64,000 nt of DNA from DRPN01 sp964383915 (GCA_964383915.1 CAYLJE010000001.1:7393-71392); one strand, 5' to 3'. Counted from the first letter of the stretch, positions 1 to 9,608 are shown. The notes: generated by a model from the sequence alone, not told the origin. A program made the numbers and translations.

Positions 1-1465
1 CATCCATGATTTCTACCCGTTCCAGCGTGTCTATATCCGAATGAATATAGCGTGTCCGGATATGGAGATTTGTGAGATGATTGGCCAGCTCTTCGGCCAT
101 ACGTTTGGTGAGGGTGGTTACCAGTATTCTCTCTTGCTTGTCTATCCGGTTGTGTATTTCTGCAACAAGGTCATCAATCTGGTTCAGACTGTGTCTGACT
201 TCGATAGCCGGATCCGGAATGCCGGTAGGCCGGATGAGTTGCTCGATGATAATACCTTCCGATTTACCCAGTTCGTAATCTGCAGGGGTAGCACTCACGA
301 AGATCATTTGTCCGGTAAGTGTTTCAAATTCTTCGAACTTCAAAGGCCTGTTGTCTATGGCTGCAGGAAGCCGGAATCCATACTCTACCAATATCTGTTT
401 TCTTGAGTGGTCTCCTCCGTACATGGCCCGTATCTGGGGAATTGTTACGTGACTTTCATCTATGACTGTCAGAAAATCCTCAGGAAAATAATCCAGCAGG
501 CAAAAGGGACGGGAACCGGGAGCTCTCCCGTCGAAATAGCGCGAATAGTTCTCAATGCCACTGCAATATCCAAGTTCCCTGATCATCTCCAGATCATAAC
601 TGACACGTTGTTTCAGCCGGGCTGCCTCTTCACGTTTTCCAATCTCATGGAAAAAATCCACCTGTTTTTGCATGTCTTGTTCAATCATGAAAAGTGCTTG
701 CTCCATCCTCGATTTACTGGTGATGAAAATATTGGCCGGAAAGATGGTCACTTCTTTTATTTCATCAAGGATGTCCCCGTTTAAAGGGTCAAATACTTCA
801 ATATCTTCTATTTCATCCCCCCAGAAAACCATCCGGTAAGCTTTGTCTCCATACGCCAGGTGTACATCTACGGTATCTCCCCTCACCCGGAAAGTACCCC
901 GTGGAAAATCGGTTTCATTACGGGCATATAAACCATCTACCAGTTTCCGCAGAAAAACATTACGGCTTATTTTTTCACCGGTATGGACATGTACGGTTTG
1001 TTGATAAAAGTCATCAGGATTTCCGATTCCATAAAGACAGGATACTGAAGATACTACAATGACATCCCGGCGTCCGGAGAGTAGAGAAGAAGTAGTGCTC
1101 AAACGTAATTTTTCAATTTCGTCATTGATAGAAAGATCTTTCTCAATATACGTATCCGTAACCGGAAGATAAGCTTCCGGCTGGTAATAATCATAATATG
1201 AAACAAAGTATTCCACGGCATTGTCGGGAAAAAACTGTCTGAACTCACTGTACAATTGAGCAGCCAAAGTTTTATTATGGCTTAAGATAAGCGTGGGTTT
1301 CTGTAATTGTTCGATGACATTGGCAATTGTAAATGTTTTTCCCGAGCCGGTAACGCCCAGAAGCGTCTGATATTGTATTCCCTGATTAAGCCCATTAACA
1401 AGTTGCTGTATGGCCTCAGGCTGGTCGCCCGTAGGGACATATTCAGAGAGTAACTTGAATTTCAT
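1..1465 (-). CDS. uvrB: UvrABC excinuclease subunit B, 3' part off the window
   Basis: DNA damage recognition and strand-opening subunit of nucleotide excision repair; with UvrA it scans for lesions and then recruits UvrC to make the incisions. Read on the minus strand from ATG at 1463-1465, which begins MKFKLLSEYVPTGDQPEAI. The Walker A loop GVTGSGKTF lies at residues 37-45, followed by the SHNKTLAAQLYSEF helicase motif. The DNA-inserting beta-hairpin with YYDYYQPEAYLP is near residue 95. About 488 codons are present of the roughly 670 usual, so the C-terminal helicase half and the UvrC-binding domain lie beyond the left edge. It is the last gene of a tight minus-strand run (22 bp after the EEP nuclease gene). 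Identification is firm from these motifs. Confidence 0.97.
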   Translation of the reverse strand, partial: MKFKLLSEYVPTGDQPEAIQQLVNGLNQGIQYQTLLGVTGSGKTFTIANVIEQLQKPTLILSHNKTLAAQLYSEFRQFFPDNAVEYFVSYYDYYQPEAYLPVTDTYIEKDLSINDEIEKLRLSTTSSLLSGRRDVIVVSSVSCLYGIGNPDDFYQQTVHVHTGEKISRNVFLRKLVDGLYARNETDFPRGTFRVRGDTVDVHLAYGDKAYRMVFWGDEIEDIEVFDPLNGDILDEIKEVTIFPANIFITSKSRMEQALFMIEQDMQKQVDFFHEIGKREEAARLKQRVSYDLEMIRELGYCSGIENYSRYFDGRAPGSRPFCLLDYFPEDFLTVIDESHVTIPQIRAMYGGDHSRKQILVEYGFRLPAAIDNRPLKFEEFETLTGQMIFVSATPADYELGKSEGIIIEQLIRPTGIPDPAIEVRHSLNQIDDLVAEIHNRIDKQERILVTTLTKRMAEELANHLTNLHIRTRYIHSDIDTLERVEIMD

Positions 1466-1487
1466 ATTGGGTTGCTACCTTTTTGTG

Positions 1488-2570
1488 TTATTTTCTCTTC
1501 TTCCCGGTAAGAAGTTTGACAAAAACACAATATACAGGCAGATGGTCACTTACGCCACCAAAATAAATAGGACCTGCATACGTGCGGTTGGGGACTTTCC
1601 TGCCTGCTTTGGGATTATCGTACAACATCCATTCTTCTGAAAAAATATGACCTCCCTGATAATTCGTGTGCCATCCCTTTGTATCCTGCAGAAAAGGATA
1701 AGAGACAATGATTTGGTCCAGCATATCCCAATGACCTTTATAACTGTATGTTCCAGTATCATGCAGGTTATGAAGATCGTACATTAGATTGTATAAATCA
1801 CGCCGTCCGATATTCTTTCGCTTATTGGTGGCATTGAGCATTTGCATGATACTCATATTGGTAGGTTCATCATTAAAATCTCCCATAATCAGGATGCGGG
1901 CTTCGGGCTCAAAATTCAGGATCGAATCCACTGTACGTCGTAATACCACCGCAGAGTAAACCCTTTTTTGTTCGGTGGCCTTAACTCCTCCATATCGGGA
2001 TTTCCAGTGGTTTACAAAAAGATGCAGGGTCTCTCCACCCGCTTTTCCTTTTACATACAGGATATTCCGGACTTTCATGGTATCATGTGGAAAATGAATG
2101 GAGATAGAACGATGGGTAATGGTCTTAAAAGTTTCTTTTTTATATAACAAGGCCACATCAATTCCACGAAGGTCAGGGCTGTCTTCATGTACGATTCCGT
2201 AGTCTGTTTTTTTCAATTTCCCTGTATGAACCAGGTCTTTCAGTACGGTAAGGTTTTCGACTTCGCTCAAGCCAATGAGGTCGGGTAATTTGTGGGGTGT
2301 TACATCCGTAATTACTTTGGAAATATCTTTGAGTTTTTTTTCATAACGTACCGGGGTCCAATGCTCCTGTCCCGAAGGAGTGAATTCATCATCCCTTGTT
2401 TTCGGGTCATTGATGGTGTCAAAAAGGTTTTCCGTATTATAAAACATAACCACCAGTCTTGGAGGTTGCTTAGCCTGCAATGAATAGTGACCCGTAAAGA
2501 GAAACACGACGATTAAAACCAGTTTTATCAAGAAATCTTTCGTTATTTTCATCTGTTTACTATTTTTCAT
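1488..2570 (-). CDS. Endonuclease/exonuclease/phosphatase (EEP) family protein, exported
   Basis: 360-residue member of the DNase I-like EEP superfamily, which cleaves phosphodiester or phosphate ester bonds with a divalent metal. Visible motifs are FYNTENLFD at residues 43-51, LSEVEN at 101-106 (metal-binding Glu), NHWKSRYGG at 187-195, GDFNDEP at 230-236 (catalytic Asp/Asn) and a C-terminal SDHLPVY carrying the catalytic His. Residues 12-33 form a hydrophobic signal sequence, so it probably acts in the periplasm. The ATG at 2570 overlaps the stop of the upstream SirB1-like gene by 4 bp, which argues for translational coupling and this start; a second Met at residue 7 is possible. The substrate cannot be told from sequence; an exported nuclease or phosphatase is the safe reading. 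Confidence 0.88.
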   Translation of the reverse strand: MKNSKQMKITKDFLIKLVLIVVFLFTGHYSLQAKQPPRLVVMFYNTENLFDTINDPKTRDDEFTPSGQEHWTPVRYEKKLKDISKVITDVTPHKLPDLIGLSEVENLTVLKDLVHTGKLKKTDYGIVHEDSPDLRGIDVALLYKKETFKTITHRSISIHFPHDTMKVRNILYVKGKAGGETLHLFVNHWKSRYGGVKATEQKRVYSAVVLRRTVDSILNFEPEARILIMGDFNDEPTNMSIMQMLNATNKRKNIGRRDLYNLMYDLHNLHDTGTYSYKGHWDMLDQIIVSYPFLQDTKGWHTNYQGGHIFSEEWMLYDNPKAGRKVPNRTYAGPIYFGGVSDHLPVYCVFVKLLTGKKRK

Positions 2571-3466
2571 GGTCTGTGGTTTTTGATAAAGTCAAGGATA
2601 TCCTTATAAAGAATCACTTTTTCCGGCGTGTTATGTTTTTTAAAAGCAAAAATCAGGTTATTCACCATTCGTCCAATGGTTTCCATTGGAGAACAGGGTA
2701 AATAATATTGTGGCTCGAGGGGAGTATTGTTTAGCTGTTTCAGATAAGTTTCAATTTCATGGATTCCTACCACCGACCCTTTCTGTACCATGCTTATGTA
2801 AAAAAGGATATCTTCCGGCCCCGTGACCGGTTTTTGGCTGGCGGCTACCACAGGATCTATATAAGCCAGGATAAATTGACCGGGAAGGTTAACTCCTTTT
2901 ATAGGCAGTTTCAGGCGCCGTGCAATTTCCTCGTAGATAATTGCTATAGATACGGGGTTTCCTTTTTTGCTTTCCAAAACCACATTGATAAAATTATTTT
3001 GAGGAGAAAAATAATCACCTTTGTTTGGACCCAGTTTATATATATCATAAAGAATGTGATTGATGATCCGTACCTTCTCCAGGGCTGTCAGTTGATCATT
3101 CAGTTCGATCCAGACATCTTTCTTAATTTTTTCTATTTTATCTTCCAGGGGTATATAAGACAGGTTGGGATATTGCGTACGGGCGATCAGGTATGCTCCT
3201 TTCAGCAAACTCGGTTGATCCTCCTGGAGCCACAAGTATAGTTCTTCTTTCAGTGCATTTAGCTGGATATTATGAATAATGGACTCCAGACGTTCCTGAA
3301 CCAGATCATTAAATGATATTTCCCACTCTTTTTCAAGGTGAGGTATGACCTCTTCACCGATATCAATCAGATATTTTGATACTTCTTCAAAGACAGTTAA
3401 ATCGGGGTCATCCAGAAGCTGTATCAGTGCTTTGATTTTAGGGTTGTTATCTTTTTGTGTTTCCAT
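2567..3466 (-). CDS. SirB1-like transglutaminase-core protein
   Basis: 299 residues. The region from about 130 to 205 matches the SirB1/transglutaminase-core-2 family, with the signature KGNPVSIAIIYEEIARRL at 168-185 and GVNLPGQFIL at 191-200. The N-terminal 120 residues are helical and HEAT-like. The family is cytoplasmic and of uncertain biochemical role; homologues sit near prfA/hemK in other bacteria. Where relatives usually carry His before Phe in the PGHF/PQHF motif, this protein has Gln197, so protease or transglutaminase chemistry is doubtful. It overlaps the downstream EEP nuclease gene by 4 bp and lies 4 nt after the nucleoside phosphorylase gene, so all belong to one minus-strand operon with uvrB. 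Confidence 0.85.
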   Translation of the reverse strand: METQKDNNPKIKALIQLLDDPDLTVFEEVSKYLIDIGEEVIPHLEKEWEISFNDLVQERLESIIHNIQLNALKEELYLWLQEDQPSLLKGAYLIARTQYPNLSYIPLEDKIEKIKKDVWIELNDQLTALEKVRIINHILYDIYKLGPNKGDYFSPQNNFINVVLESKKGNPVSIAIIYEEIARRLKLPIKGVNLPGQFILAYIDPVVAASQKPVTGPEDILFYISMVQKGSVVGIHEIETYLKQLNNTPLEPQYYLPCSPMETIGRMVNNLIFAFKKHNTPEKVILYKDILDFIKNHRP

Positions 3467-3470
3467 AGCT

Positions 3471-4349
3471 TCAAGCGGTTAGTTTGTTTAACACAAAATT
3501 GATTAAACGTTGCATTAACGGCTCATAATGATCATTTGTTTCTTTGGTCACCCGGTTGGCGATAATGGCACACAGTGTGATGGCTTTGTGTCCCAACAGC
3601 CTGGATAAACCATATAGTGCCGAACTTTCCATTTCATAGTTGGTAATTCTTTCTCCCCGATAAGAAAAATTCTCAATTTTACGATTCATTTCAGGATCAG
3701 CCAGTAGGATACGTAACTGACGTCCCTGAGGGCCGTAAAACCCAGGTGCCGAAATGGTAACTCCCTGTTTTACTTCATCGCCTGATATTTTTGTAATCAA
3801 ATCTTCCGATGCAGCTATTACATAGGGAGTATTCCAAATTTCAGGCCAATGCACTTGCTTCATAAAGGAATCTATAAATAATTTATCCGATATAGAATCT
3901 AAACCATGGTAAAAATACATCATGCCGTCAAAACCCATCGCTTTCTGTGTCATTAAAAATGAATTAACAGGGATCTCTGGCAGTAATGATCCGGAGGTTC
4001 CGATACGTACCAGGGTGAGTGTCCGGTGTTTTTGTTTCTCCATTCGTTGCCTGAAATCAATATTCGCCAATGCATCCAACTCATTCATTACAATATCAAT
4101 ATTGTCTGTTCCTATGCCTGTTGAGATAACCGAGATCCTTTTTTTATGAAAATAGCCCGTATGGGTTACAAACTCCCGGTTATGCTTTTTTAATTCTATG
4201 GAATCAAAAAAAGAAGATACCAGGGGAACTCTTCCCGGGTCTCCTACCAGGATAATCAGATCGGCAATATCCTCCGGTTTCAAGTGCAGATGATAGATGT
4301 ATCCTTCCTTATCCAGTATAAGTTCCGATGCTTCAAATATCTTTTTCAT
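3471..4349 (-). CDS. udp: Nucleoside phosphorylase, uridine phosphorylase-like
   Basis: Cytoplasmic salvage enzyme that splits a nucleoside with phosphate into base and ribose-1-phosphate. The NP-I fold is shown by LVGDPGRV at residues 34-41, the VRIGTSGSL phosphate/ribose loop, and NYEMESSALYGL near residue 240, which supplies the Glu that binds the ribose 2'-OH. The pyrimidine type (Udp) fits better than the purine type, but specificity is inferred. I chose the ATG at 4347-4349, which begins MKKIFEASEL (292 aa). An upstream ATG at 4397 in the same frame would add 16 unconserved-looking residues. It is the first gene of the minus-strand operon ending in uvrB. Confidence 0.85.
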   Translation of the reverse strand: MKKIFEASELILDKEGYIYHLHLKPEDIADLIILVGDPGRVPLVSSFFDSIELKKHNREFVTHTGYFHKKRISVISTGIGTDNIDIVMNELDALANIDFRQRMEKQKHRTLTLVRIGTSGSLLPEIPVNSFLMTQKAMGFDGMMYFYHGLDSISDKLFIDSFMKQVHWPEIWNTPYVIAASEDLITKISGDEVKQGVTISAPGFYGPQGRQLRILLADPEMNRKIENFSYRGERITNYEMESSALYGLSRLLGHKAITLCAIIANRVTKETNDHYEPLMQRLINFVLNKLTA

Positions 4350-4464
4350 TCTATTTTTAAAAGGGTTAAAATTATTCAAAATTACCCATCCTTCCAAAAA
4401 CTGTTTTTCTATATGGTATATATTTTATTATTTAGAAAAACGAGTGAATATGATAACATTATGT

Positions 4465-4472
4465 TAGATTTG
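4465..4472 (+). promoter_or_regulatory. Candidate Bacteroidota -7 element for the DUF5916 gene
   Basis: TAGATTTG matches the TAnnTTTG -7 consensus and lies 112 bp before the DUF5916 start. No clear TTTG -33 box is at the right distance, so confidence is low. The divergent udp-type gene must also have its promoter in this 4350-4584 stretch. Confidence 0.3.
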
Positions 4473-4584
4473 CAGACTTGTTTTGAGAGCAAAATTAGAT
4501 AAATAAAATCAAAGAGGGAATAATCTGGTTTTATTGTTTGTCAAATAAAAATGACTGGTGGCAGAATAATGTAGAATTCAAGGG

Positions 4585-7056
4585 ATGGAAAAGATACAAT
4601 TTATTTTTCTGATATTTTTTTTTACAGAATTAATTTCTGTATATGGTTCTGGGATTAATCCGGTAGAGACACGTAAGTCTTTGACAGCCATTAAAGTGTC
4701 TGTTCCTCCAAAAATTGACGGGATACTGGATGATCCTTGTTGGCAGGAGGCGCCTGTTGCCGGAAATTTTATTCAATATGCTCCATACAATGGCAGGCCG
4801 GCTACTTTCCCAACGAAGGTCAAAGTCGTTTATGATGATAAGGCTCTCTATATTTCAGCCGAAATGTATGATCCTCATCCGGATAGTATTCTCCACGAGT
4901 TGGGAAAGAGAGATGCCGACAGAAATATTCAGTCGGATAATTTTAGTGTGGATCTGAATCCTTTTCATGACGGAGTAAACGGAGAGACATTTAAATTATC
5001 TGCCTCCGGTGTACAAACCGATCTCAAACGCAGTCCGTCAGTACGTCACGGAAGAGATATGAATTGGGATGCTGTTTGGCAAAGCGCTGTTAAAATTAAT
5101 AAAAATGGCTGGGTCGCTGAGATGAAAATACCGTACTCTGCCATTCGTTTCTCGAAAGTAGATACAGCAGTCTGGGGAATCAACTTTTGGCGGGAAATCA
5201 AGCGTTACCAGGAATATTCTTCATGGAACCGGGTGGACCGCGTAGTAGGAAACAGTTTTAATTATATGGGGGATCTGGTGGGTATCCATTCCATAAATCC
5301 TCCTTTGCGCTTGTCTGTTACTCCTTATGTTTCGGGATATCTTCAGAACTATTCAGAGACCGGAGGGTGGACAAATACATACAATGGAGGAATGGATCTG
5401 CGATACGGTATTAACGAAAGCTTTACGCTGGATATGACACTTATTCCTGATTTTGGTCAGGTACAATCGGATGATAAAATATTGAACCTTTCCCCGTTTG
5501 AGGTGAAATATAACGAAAAGCGTCAGTTTTTTACCGAAGGGACCGAGTTGTTTAACAAAGGAGGCATCTTTTATTCCCGTAGGATCGGTGGGAGACCGAA
5601 TGAATATGATAGCGCATACAGTGTTTTGGCTCCTGACGAAACGGTGGTTACCAATCCTGAAGAAACGCAACTGATAAATGCTACCAAAGTATCAGGGCGA
5701 AACAAAAACGGTTTAGGTATCGGGATATTCAATGCTGTAACAGAAAATATGTATGCGCTCATTAAAGATAATGAAACGGGGAAAGAAAGAAGATTACGGA
5801 CCCAGCCGATAGCTAATTATAATATGGTTGTTTTGGATCAGAGCCTGAAAAATAATTCATACCTGAGCCTGGAGAACACCAATGTTTACCGGTTTGCCCC
5901 CAAAGATGAATATAATTATACAGCCAATGTGACAGCTACTGATTTCCTGTTTAAGGAAAAAACCAATAAATATTCTGTAGGAGGGCAGGTCGCTCTGAGC
6001 CAGAAGTATTATGATTCACTGGACACACAACTGGGTCACCGAATTTCCTTAAAGGGTGGGAAAACCGGCGGCATTTTCAGAGCTGAGTATCAAATGACAC
6101 TCATGAGTGATACGTATGATCCGAACGATATGGGTTATCTGAGACATAATAATGAAATCTCTCATGAGTTGTCTTTTAGTTATAATATGTACAGGCCAAA
6201 AGGAATATTCCTGAGTTCACGGAATGAACTTAATTTTGAATATAGTGGAATTTATAATCCACGTGCCTTCTCTAACTTTCAGGTTTCATTAAATTCTTTT
6301 AACCAGTTTAAGAATTACTGGTTTGTCGGCGGGAGATTGAAATATTCACCCCTGGGGGAAGATGATTATTTCGAACCGCGGGTACCTGGCTGGTTTTACC
6401 ATACCGGTCAGAAAGGCAATATAGATGTTTTTGCCATGACCAATCGTAATAAAGCTTTTTCAATGGGGATGCATGCCAATGCAGGAGGTGAGTTTACCAA
6501 CTATAAACAAAGATATTTCGGATTCAGTTTGTCGCCTACATACCGTATAAGTCAACGGTTTCAGTTATCACACGATTTTGAATTTAGCAGGAGAATCCGG
6601 GATATCGGATATGTTGAAAGAAATGAATCCCAGGATTCAATCTGGTTTGGCATGAGAAACGGGACCACCGTGTCAAATACTTTCACTACGAGTTATATTT
6701 TTACCCGTGATATTTATTTGTCTTTCCGTGTGAGACACTATTGGTCCATGATAGATTATTCGGATACATATTATTTGTTGAAATCTGATGGTAATATAGA
6801 TAAATCAAACTATCAGGGATCCCATAATATCAACTATAATGCATTTACCATTGACATGGATTTTGTCTGGCGTTTTGCGCCCGGCAGTGAAATGTCTTTG
6901 GTATGGAAGAATTCTGTTTATTCAAGCGGAACAGAACTTATTCCTAATTATGCTGATAATCTCGGGAATGTTTTTTCTTCTCCCCAGGTAAATAGTTTTT
7001 CACTGAAAATTTTATATTATCTCGATTTTCAAAGTCTGAGAAAAAATATTAGTTAG
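4585..7056 (+). CDS. DUF5916 outer-membrane protein with CBM9-like N-terminal domain
   Basis: 823 residues with a signal peptide (residues 1-22). Residues ~35-230 form a CBM9-like beta-sandwich recognised by PKIDGILDDPCWQEAP and VYDDKALYISAEMYDP. The remainder, from about 250, is rich in alternating aromatic/polar strands typical of an outer-membrane barrel and corresponds to the DUF5916 family. The stretch LIPDFGQVQSDDKILNLS followed by EKRQFFTEG is characteristic of that family. The function is not established; members are common in Bacteroidota and sometimes sit near peptidases or glycan genes. It is monocistronic or followed by the DUF4293 gene 33 bp later, which appears to have its own promoter. 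The start is supported by the signal peptide beginning at this Met. Confidence 0.85.
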   Translation: MEKIQFIFLIFFFTELISVYGSGINPVETRKSLTAIKVSVPPKIDGILDDPCWQEAPVAGNFIQYAPYNGRPATFPTKVKVVYDDKALYISAEMYDPHPDSILHELGKRDADRNIQSDNFSVDLNPFHDGVNGETFKLSASGVQTDLKRSPSVRHGRDMNWDAVWQSAVKINKNGWVAEMKIPYSAIRFSKVDTAVWGINFWREIKRYQEYSSWNRVDRVVGNSFNYMGDLVGIHSINPPLRLSVTPYVSGYLQNYSETGGWTNTYNGGMDLRYGINESFTLDMTLIPDFGQVQSDDKILNLSPFEVKYNEKRQFFTEGTELFNKGGIFYSRRIGGRPNEYDSAYSVLAPDETVVTNPEETQLINATKVSGRNKNGLGIGIFNAVTENMYALIKDNETGKERRLRTQPIANYNMVVLDQSLKNNSYLSLENTNVYRFAPKDEYNYTANVTATDFLFKEKTNKYSVGGQVALSQKYYDSLDTQLGHRISLKGGKTGGIFRAEYQMTLMSDTYDPNDMGYLRHNNEISHELSFSYNMYRPKGIFLSSRNELNFEYSGIYNPRAFSNFQVSLNSFNQFKNYWFVGGRLKYSPLGEDDYFEPRVPGWFYHTGQKGNIDVFAMTNRNKAFSMGMHANAGGEFTNYKQRYFGFSLSPTYRISQRFQLSHDFEFSRRIRDIGYVERNESQDSIWFGMRNGTTVSNTFTTSYIFTRDIYLSFRVRHYWSMIDYSDTYYLLKSDGNIDKSNYQGSHNINYNAFTIDMDFVWRFAPGSEMSLVWKNSVYSSGTELIPNYADNLGNVFSSPQVNSFSLKILYYLDFQSLRKNIS

Positions 7057-7064
7057 TATCTTTG
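7057..7064 (+). promoter_or_regulatory. Candidate -7 element for the DUF4293 gene
   Basis: TATCTTTG fits TAnnTTTG exactly and lies immediately after the DUF5916 stop codon, 25 bp before the next ATG. The -33 region falls inside the end of the preceding gene and shows no perfect TTTG. Confidence 0.4.
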
Positions 7065-7089
7065 TGTCTGGTTGTAAAAACATTAAATT

Positions 7090-7548
7090 ATGATTCAACG
7101 CATACAGACATTGTATCTTTTTTTATCCGTGTTATTCCTCGGATTCATGTTTGCTTTTCCTTATACTCTTTTTATTGATCAGAATACGATAGCTTATGTG
7201 TTTGATTTTTTTGGTGTATATAAGCTGGAGGCAGGGACCAGGATCATGGGAGTTCTGCCTCTGGAGATACTTATCTCAGTCGTGTTTCTTATCAATCTGA
7301 TCACTATTTTTCTTTTTAAAAACCGGATTCTGCAGATGCGTCTTTGTGTTTTTAATATGTTACTGATGTTAGGGATATTGGTGCTTTCCGGGTACTACAT
7401 TACTTATATAAAAAAACAGTTGAATGCGCAGGTGTATTACAAGATTACACTTCTGTTACCGCTGATCAGTTTATTGTTTACCTGGTTGTCATTCAGGAAT
7501 ATAAGAAAAGACGAATTACTTATTCGTTCTGTGGACAGGATCAGATAA
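7090..7548 (+). CDS. DUF4293 family integral membrane protein
   Basis: 152 residues with four predicted transmembrane segments (about 8-26, 55-75, 84-104, 116-134) and the typical opening MIQRIQTLYLFLS. This matches the DUF4293 family, found almost only in Bacteroidota and without a known role. The C-terminus is charged and probably cytoplasmic. It converges on pyrI and overlaps its 3' end by 8 bp, so neither gene has room for a separate terminator. Family assignment rests on the N-terminal signature, length and four-helix layout. Confidence 0.8.
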   Translation: MIQRIQTLYLFLSVLFLGFMFAFPYTLFIDQNTIAYVFDFFGVYKLEAGTRIMGVLPLEILISVVFLINLITIFLFKNRILQMRLCVFNMLLMLGILVLSGYYITYIKKQLNAQVYYKITLLLPLISLLFTWLSFRNIRKDELLIRSVDRIR

Positions 7549-7999
7549 TCGTCAGATGTTCCTCGTCAGTTATTTTTTCGCAGTATAGACACTTGAGTCG
7601 CAATGGTTTTTTTGAGATAATCTTGAATTTTGTTTTTACCGATTCATGGTTGGTGATGCAGGTGGGATTGAAACATCGTGCAATACCCTCTATATAATCG
7701 GGGATGGTCAATTCATGTTTTTCAACCACTTCATAGTTCCGTATAATATTAAGCCTGGCATCCGGAGCTACCAGGGCGATCTTGTTGATTTCTTCTTCTG
7801 TAAAATAAATATCGGAAACCTTGATAATAGCCTTCCGGCCAAATTTTTTACTTTCCAGATTGGTGCCAAACGTGACTTGGTTCTGTATGTTTTCCAGACC
7901 TAGGATATTAATTACGGTAAACAAATTATCTGCGGGAATATGATCGATCACGGTTCCGTTTTTAATTGCACTGACACTTAGTTGTTTTGTTTTTCCCAT
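7541..7999 (-). CDS. pyrI: Aspartate carbamoyltransferase regulatory subunit
   Basis: Regulatory chain of ATCase. It binds allosteric nucleotides in its N-terminal domain and holds the catalytic trimers together through a C-terminal zinc domain. The zinc ligands are visible as C109-x4-C114 and C137-x2-C140. The N-terminal half contains GTVIDHIPADN and the FGTNLESKKFGRKAIIKV core of the allosteric domain. Length (152 aa) matches the family. It starts 10 bp after pyrB, so the two subunits are co-transcribed and pyrimidine synthesis is probably feedback controlled at this step. Confidence 0.96.
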   Translation of the reverse strand: MGKTKQLSVSAIKNGTVIDHIPADNLFTVINILGLENIQNQVTFGTNLESKKFGRKAIIKVSDIYFTEEEINKIALVAPDARLNIIRNYEVVEKHELTIPDYIEGIARCFNPTCITNHESVKTKFKIISKKPLRLKCLYCEKITDEEHLTII

Positions 8000-8009
8000 A
8001 TTTGAATAT

Positions 8010-8927
8010 TTAAACCACGTTCAAAATAGAGGCAATGATGGCCTGTCGTATATAGACACCGTTCAGGGCCTGTTCAAAATAATAGGCTTTGGGGTTATTG
8101 TCCACGTCGTTATCAATTTCATTTACCCGTGGCAACGGATGAAGTATCCGCAGGTTTTCTTTTGTATTTTTTAACATCTCATTTCGAAGAACATATACGT
8201 TTTTGACTTTTTCATATTCCAGAGGATCGGAAAACCTTTCCCGTTGCACACGGGTCATGTAAACAATATCAGCTCTTGAGATAATATCAGTGAAGTCATA
8301 GTGTTCATAGTATTTCAGCCCTTTCTTATCTAAGATCAGCTTGTATTCATCCGGTAATCGCAATTCACCGGGAGAAATGAAATTAAAGGTTGTATTATAG
8401 TTAGATAAGGCGATAATCAATGAATGGACAGTCCTTCCGTATTTCAGGTCACCAACCATAAAAACATTCAATCCATCGAGTTTTCCCTGGGTTTTTTGGA
8501 TAGAATACAGGTCCAGGAGTGTTTGTGTAGGATGTTGGTTGGCCCCGTCTCCGGCATTAATGACAGGTACAGGAGATACTTCACTGGCATACCGGGCACT
8601 GCCTTCAATAGAATGTCGTATGATGATCAGATCTGAGTAATTACTTACAGTCAGAATGGTGTCTTTTAACGATTCGCCTTTGGTGATACTGGACGTCCCG
8701 GAATCTGCGAAACCGATAACCCTGCCCCCCAGACGTTTCACTGCACTCTCAAAACTTAAACGGGTACGGGTAGAGGGCTCAAAAAAAAGGGAAGCAATCA
8801 CTTTGCTTTCCAATATCTTACCGGGAGGATCTGTTTCGAAACGATTTGCTGTCTGAAGAATCTGTTCAATTTCTTCAGGCGAGTAATCATTGATGGATAC
8901 CAGGCTTTTGTTTCCCAAAGATTTCAT
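8010..8927 (-). CDS. pyrB: Aspartate carbamoyltransferase catalytic subunit
   Basis: Condenses carbamoyl phosphate and L-aspartate to N-carbamoyl-L-aspartate, the committed step of de novo pyrimidine synthesis in the cytoplasm. The carbamoyl-phosphate loop FFEPSTRTRLSFE spans residues 48-60 (STRTR at 52-56), NAGDGANQHPTQTLLD is the second phosphate-binding segment, and HPLPRVNEID lies near residue 265 as expected for the aspartate domain. Length is 305 aa, as usual. It is followed 10 bp later by pyrI, giving the two-chain, allosterically regulated enzyme. A 60-bp gap separates it from the YigZ-type gene upstream on the same strand. Confidence 0.97.
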   Translation of the reverse strand: MKSLGNKSLVSINDYSPEEIEQILQTANRFETDPPGKILESKVIASLFFEPSTRTRLSFESAVKRLGGRVIGFADSGTSSITKGESLKDTILTVSNYSDLIIIRHSIEGSARYASEVSPVPVINAGDGANQHPTQTLLDLYSIQKTQGKLDGLNVFMVGDLKYGRTVHSLIIALSNYNTTFNFISPGELRLPDEYKLILDKKGLKYYEHYDFTDIISRADIVYMTRVQRERFSDPLEYEKVKNVYVLRNEMLKNTKENLRILHPLPRVNEIDNDVDNNPKAYYFEQALNGVYIRQAIIASILNVV

Positions 8928-8987
8928 AAGTTTCGTTTAAATAATGTGCGTTAAAATTAATAAATTCCATCCTTTTTAAGGAATCTT

Positions 8988-9605
8988 TCAGCCTGTTTCG
9001 TTTTTTTTGACATTAATTTTTCCTTTTGATAAGAACAGATTTATCATTTTTTCTGTGCTTGTTCTCCTTACTTTAAGCTCTAACCGACAGGATGTTCCAA
9101 AATCCTGCGTCAGAATTGTGAGATGTTCCCTGTTCATTACCTGCATTACAGCATTCATCTGATCATAATCAAAATATAATGTCAGGGTATCTTCTATCAC
9201 CTTATGGATGATTTTCGAATGATTGATTGCATCACGGGCAGCCAGTTTATAGGCATTGAAAAGGCCTCCGGTACCTAGTAATGTGCCACCAAAATATCTT
9301 ACCACAACAATTAAAACTTCATAGAGACCGGCAGAAATGATCTGTCCGAAGATGGGTTTCCCGGCAGTGCCGGAGGGCTCTCCGTCATCACTGTAACGAA
9401 ACAGATTGTTCTCAGGATCTAAACGAAAAGCGTAACAGTGATGTCGTGCATCATGATATTCTTTTTTCAGATATCCTATCATCTCTTTCACTTTTGCTTC
9501 CGATAAGACCGGATAACCAAAAGCCATAAATTTACTGCCCCGGTCTTTGTACTGTCCCGTGGCCGGAGATGCAATGGTTAGATATGTATCACTTTTTTCC
9601 TTCAT
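8988..9605 (-). CDS. yigZ: YigZ/IMPACT family protein
   Basis: 205-residue protein of the IMPACT (UPF0029) family. The N-terminal domain carries the family signature: HHCYAFRL, then SDDGEPSGTAGKPI, then YFGGTLLGTGGL (about residues 105-116). A C-terminal DUF1949-like alpha/beta domain follows from about residue 135. Bacterial members are thought to act around translation by analogy with eukaryotic IMPACT, but no reaction is established. It begins 3 bp after the EamA-type gene, so those two are coupled; pyrB follows 60 bp downstream. Confidence 0.92.
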   Translation of the reverse strand: MKEKSDTYLTIASPATGQYKDRGSKFMAFGYPVLSEAKVKEMIGYLKKEYHDARHHCYAFRLDPENNLFRYSDDGEPSGTAGKPIFGQIISAGLYEVLIVVVRYFGGTLLGTGGLFNAYKLAARDAINHSKIIHKVIEDTLTLYFDYDQMNAVMQVMNREHLTILTQDFGTSCRLELKVRRTSTEKMINLFLSKGKINVKKNETG

Positions 9606-9608
9606 TTA

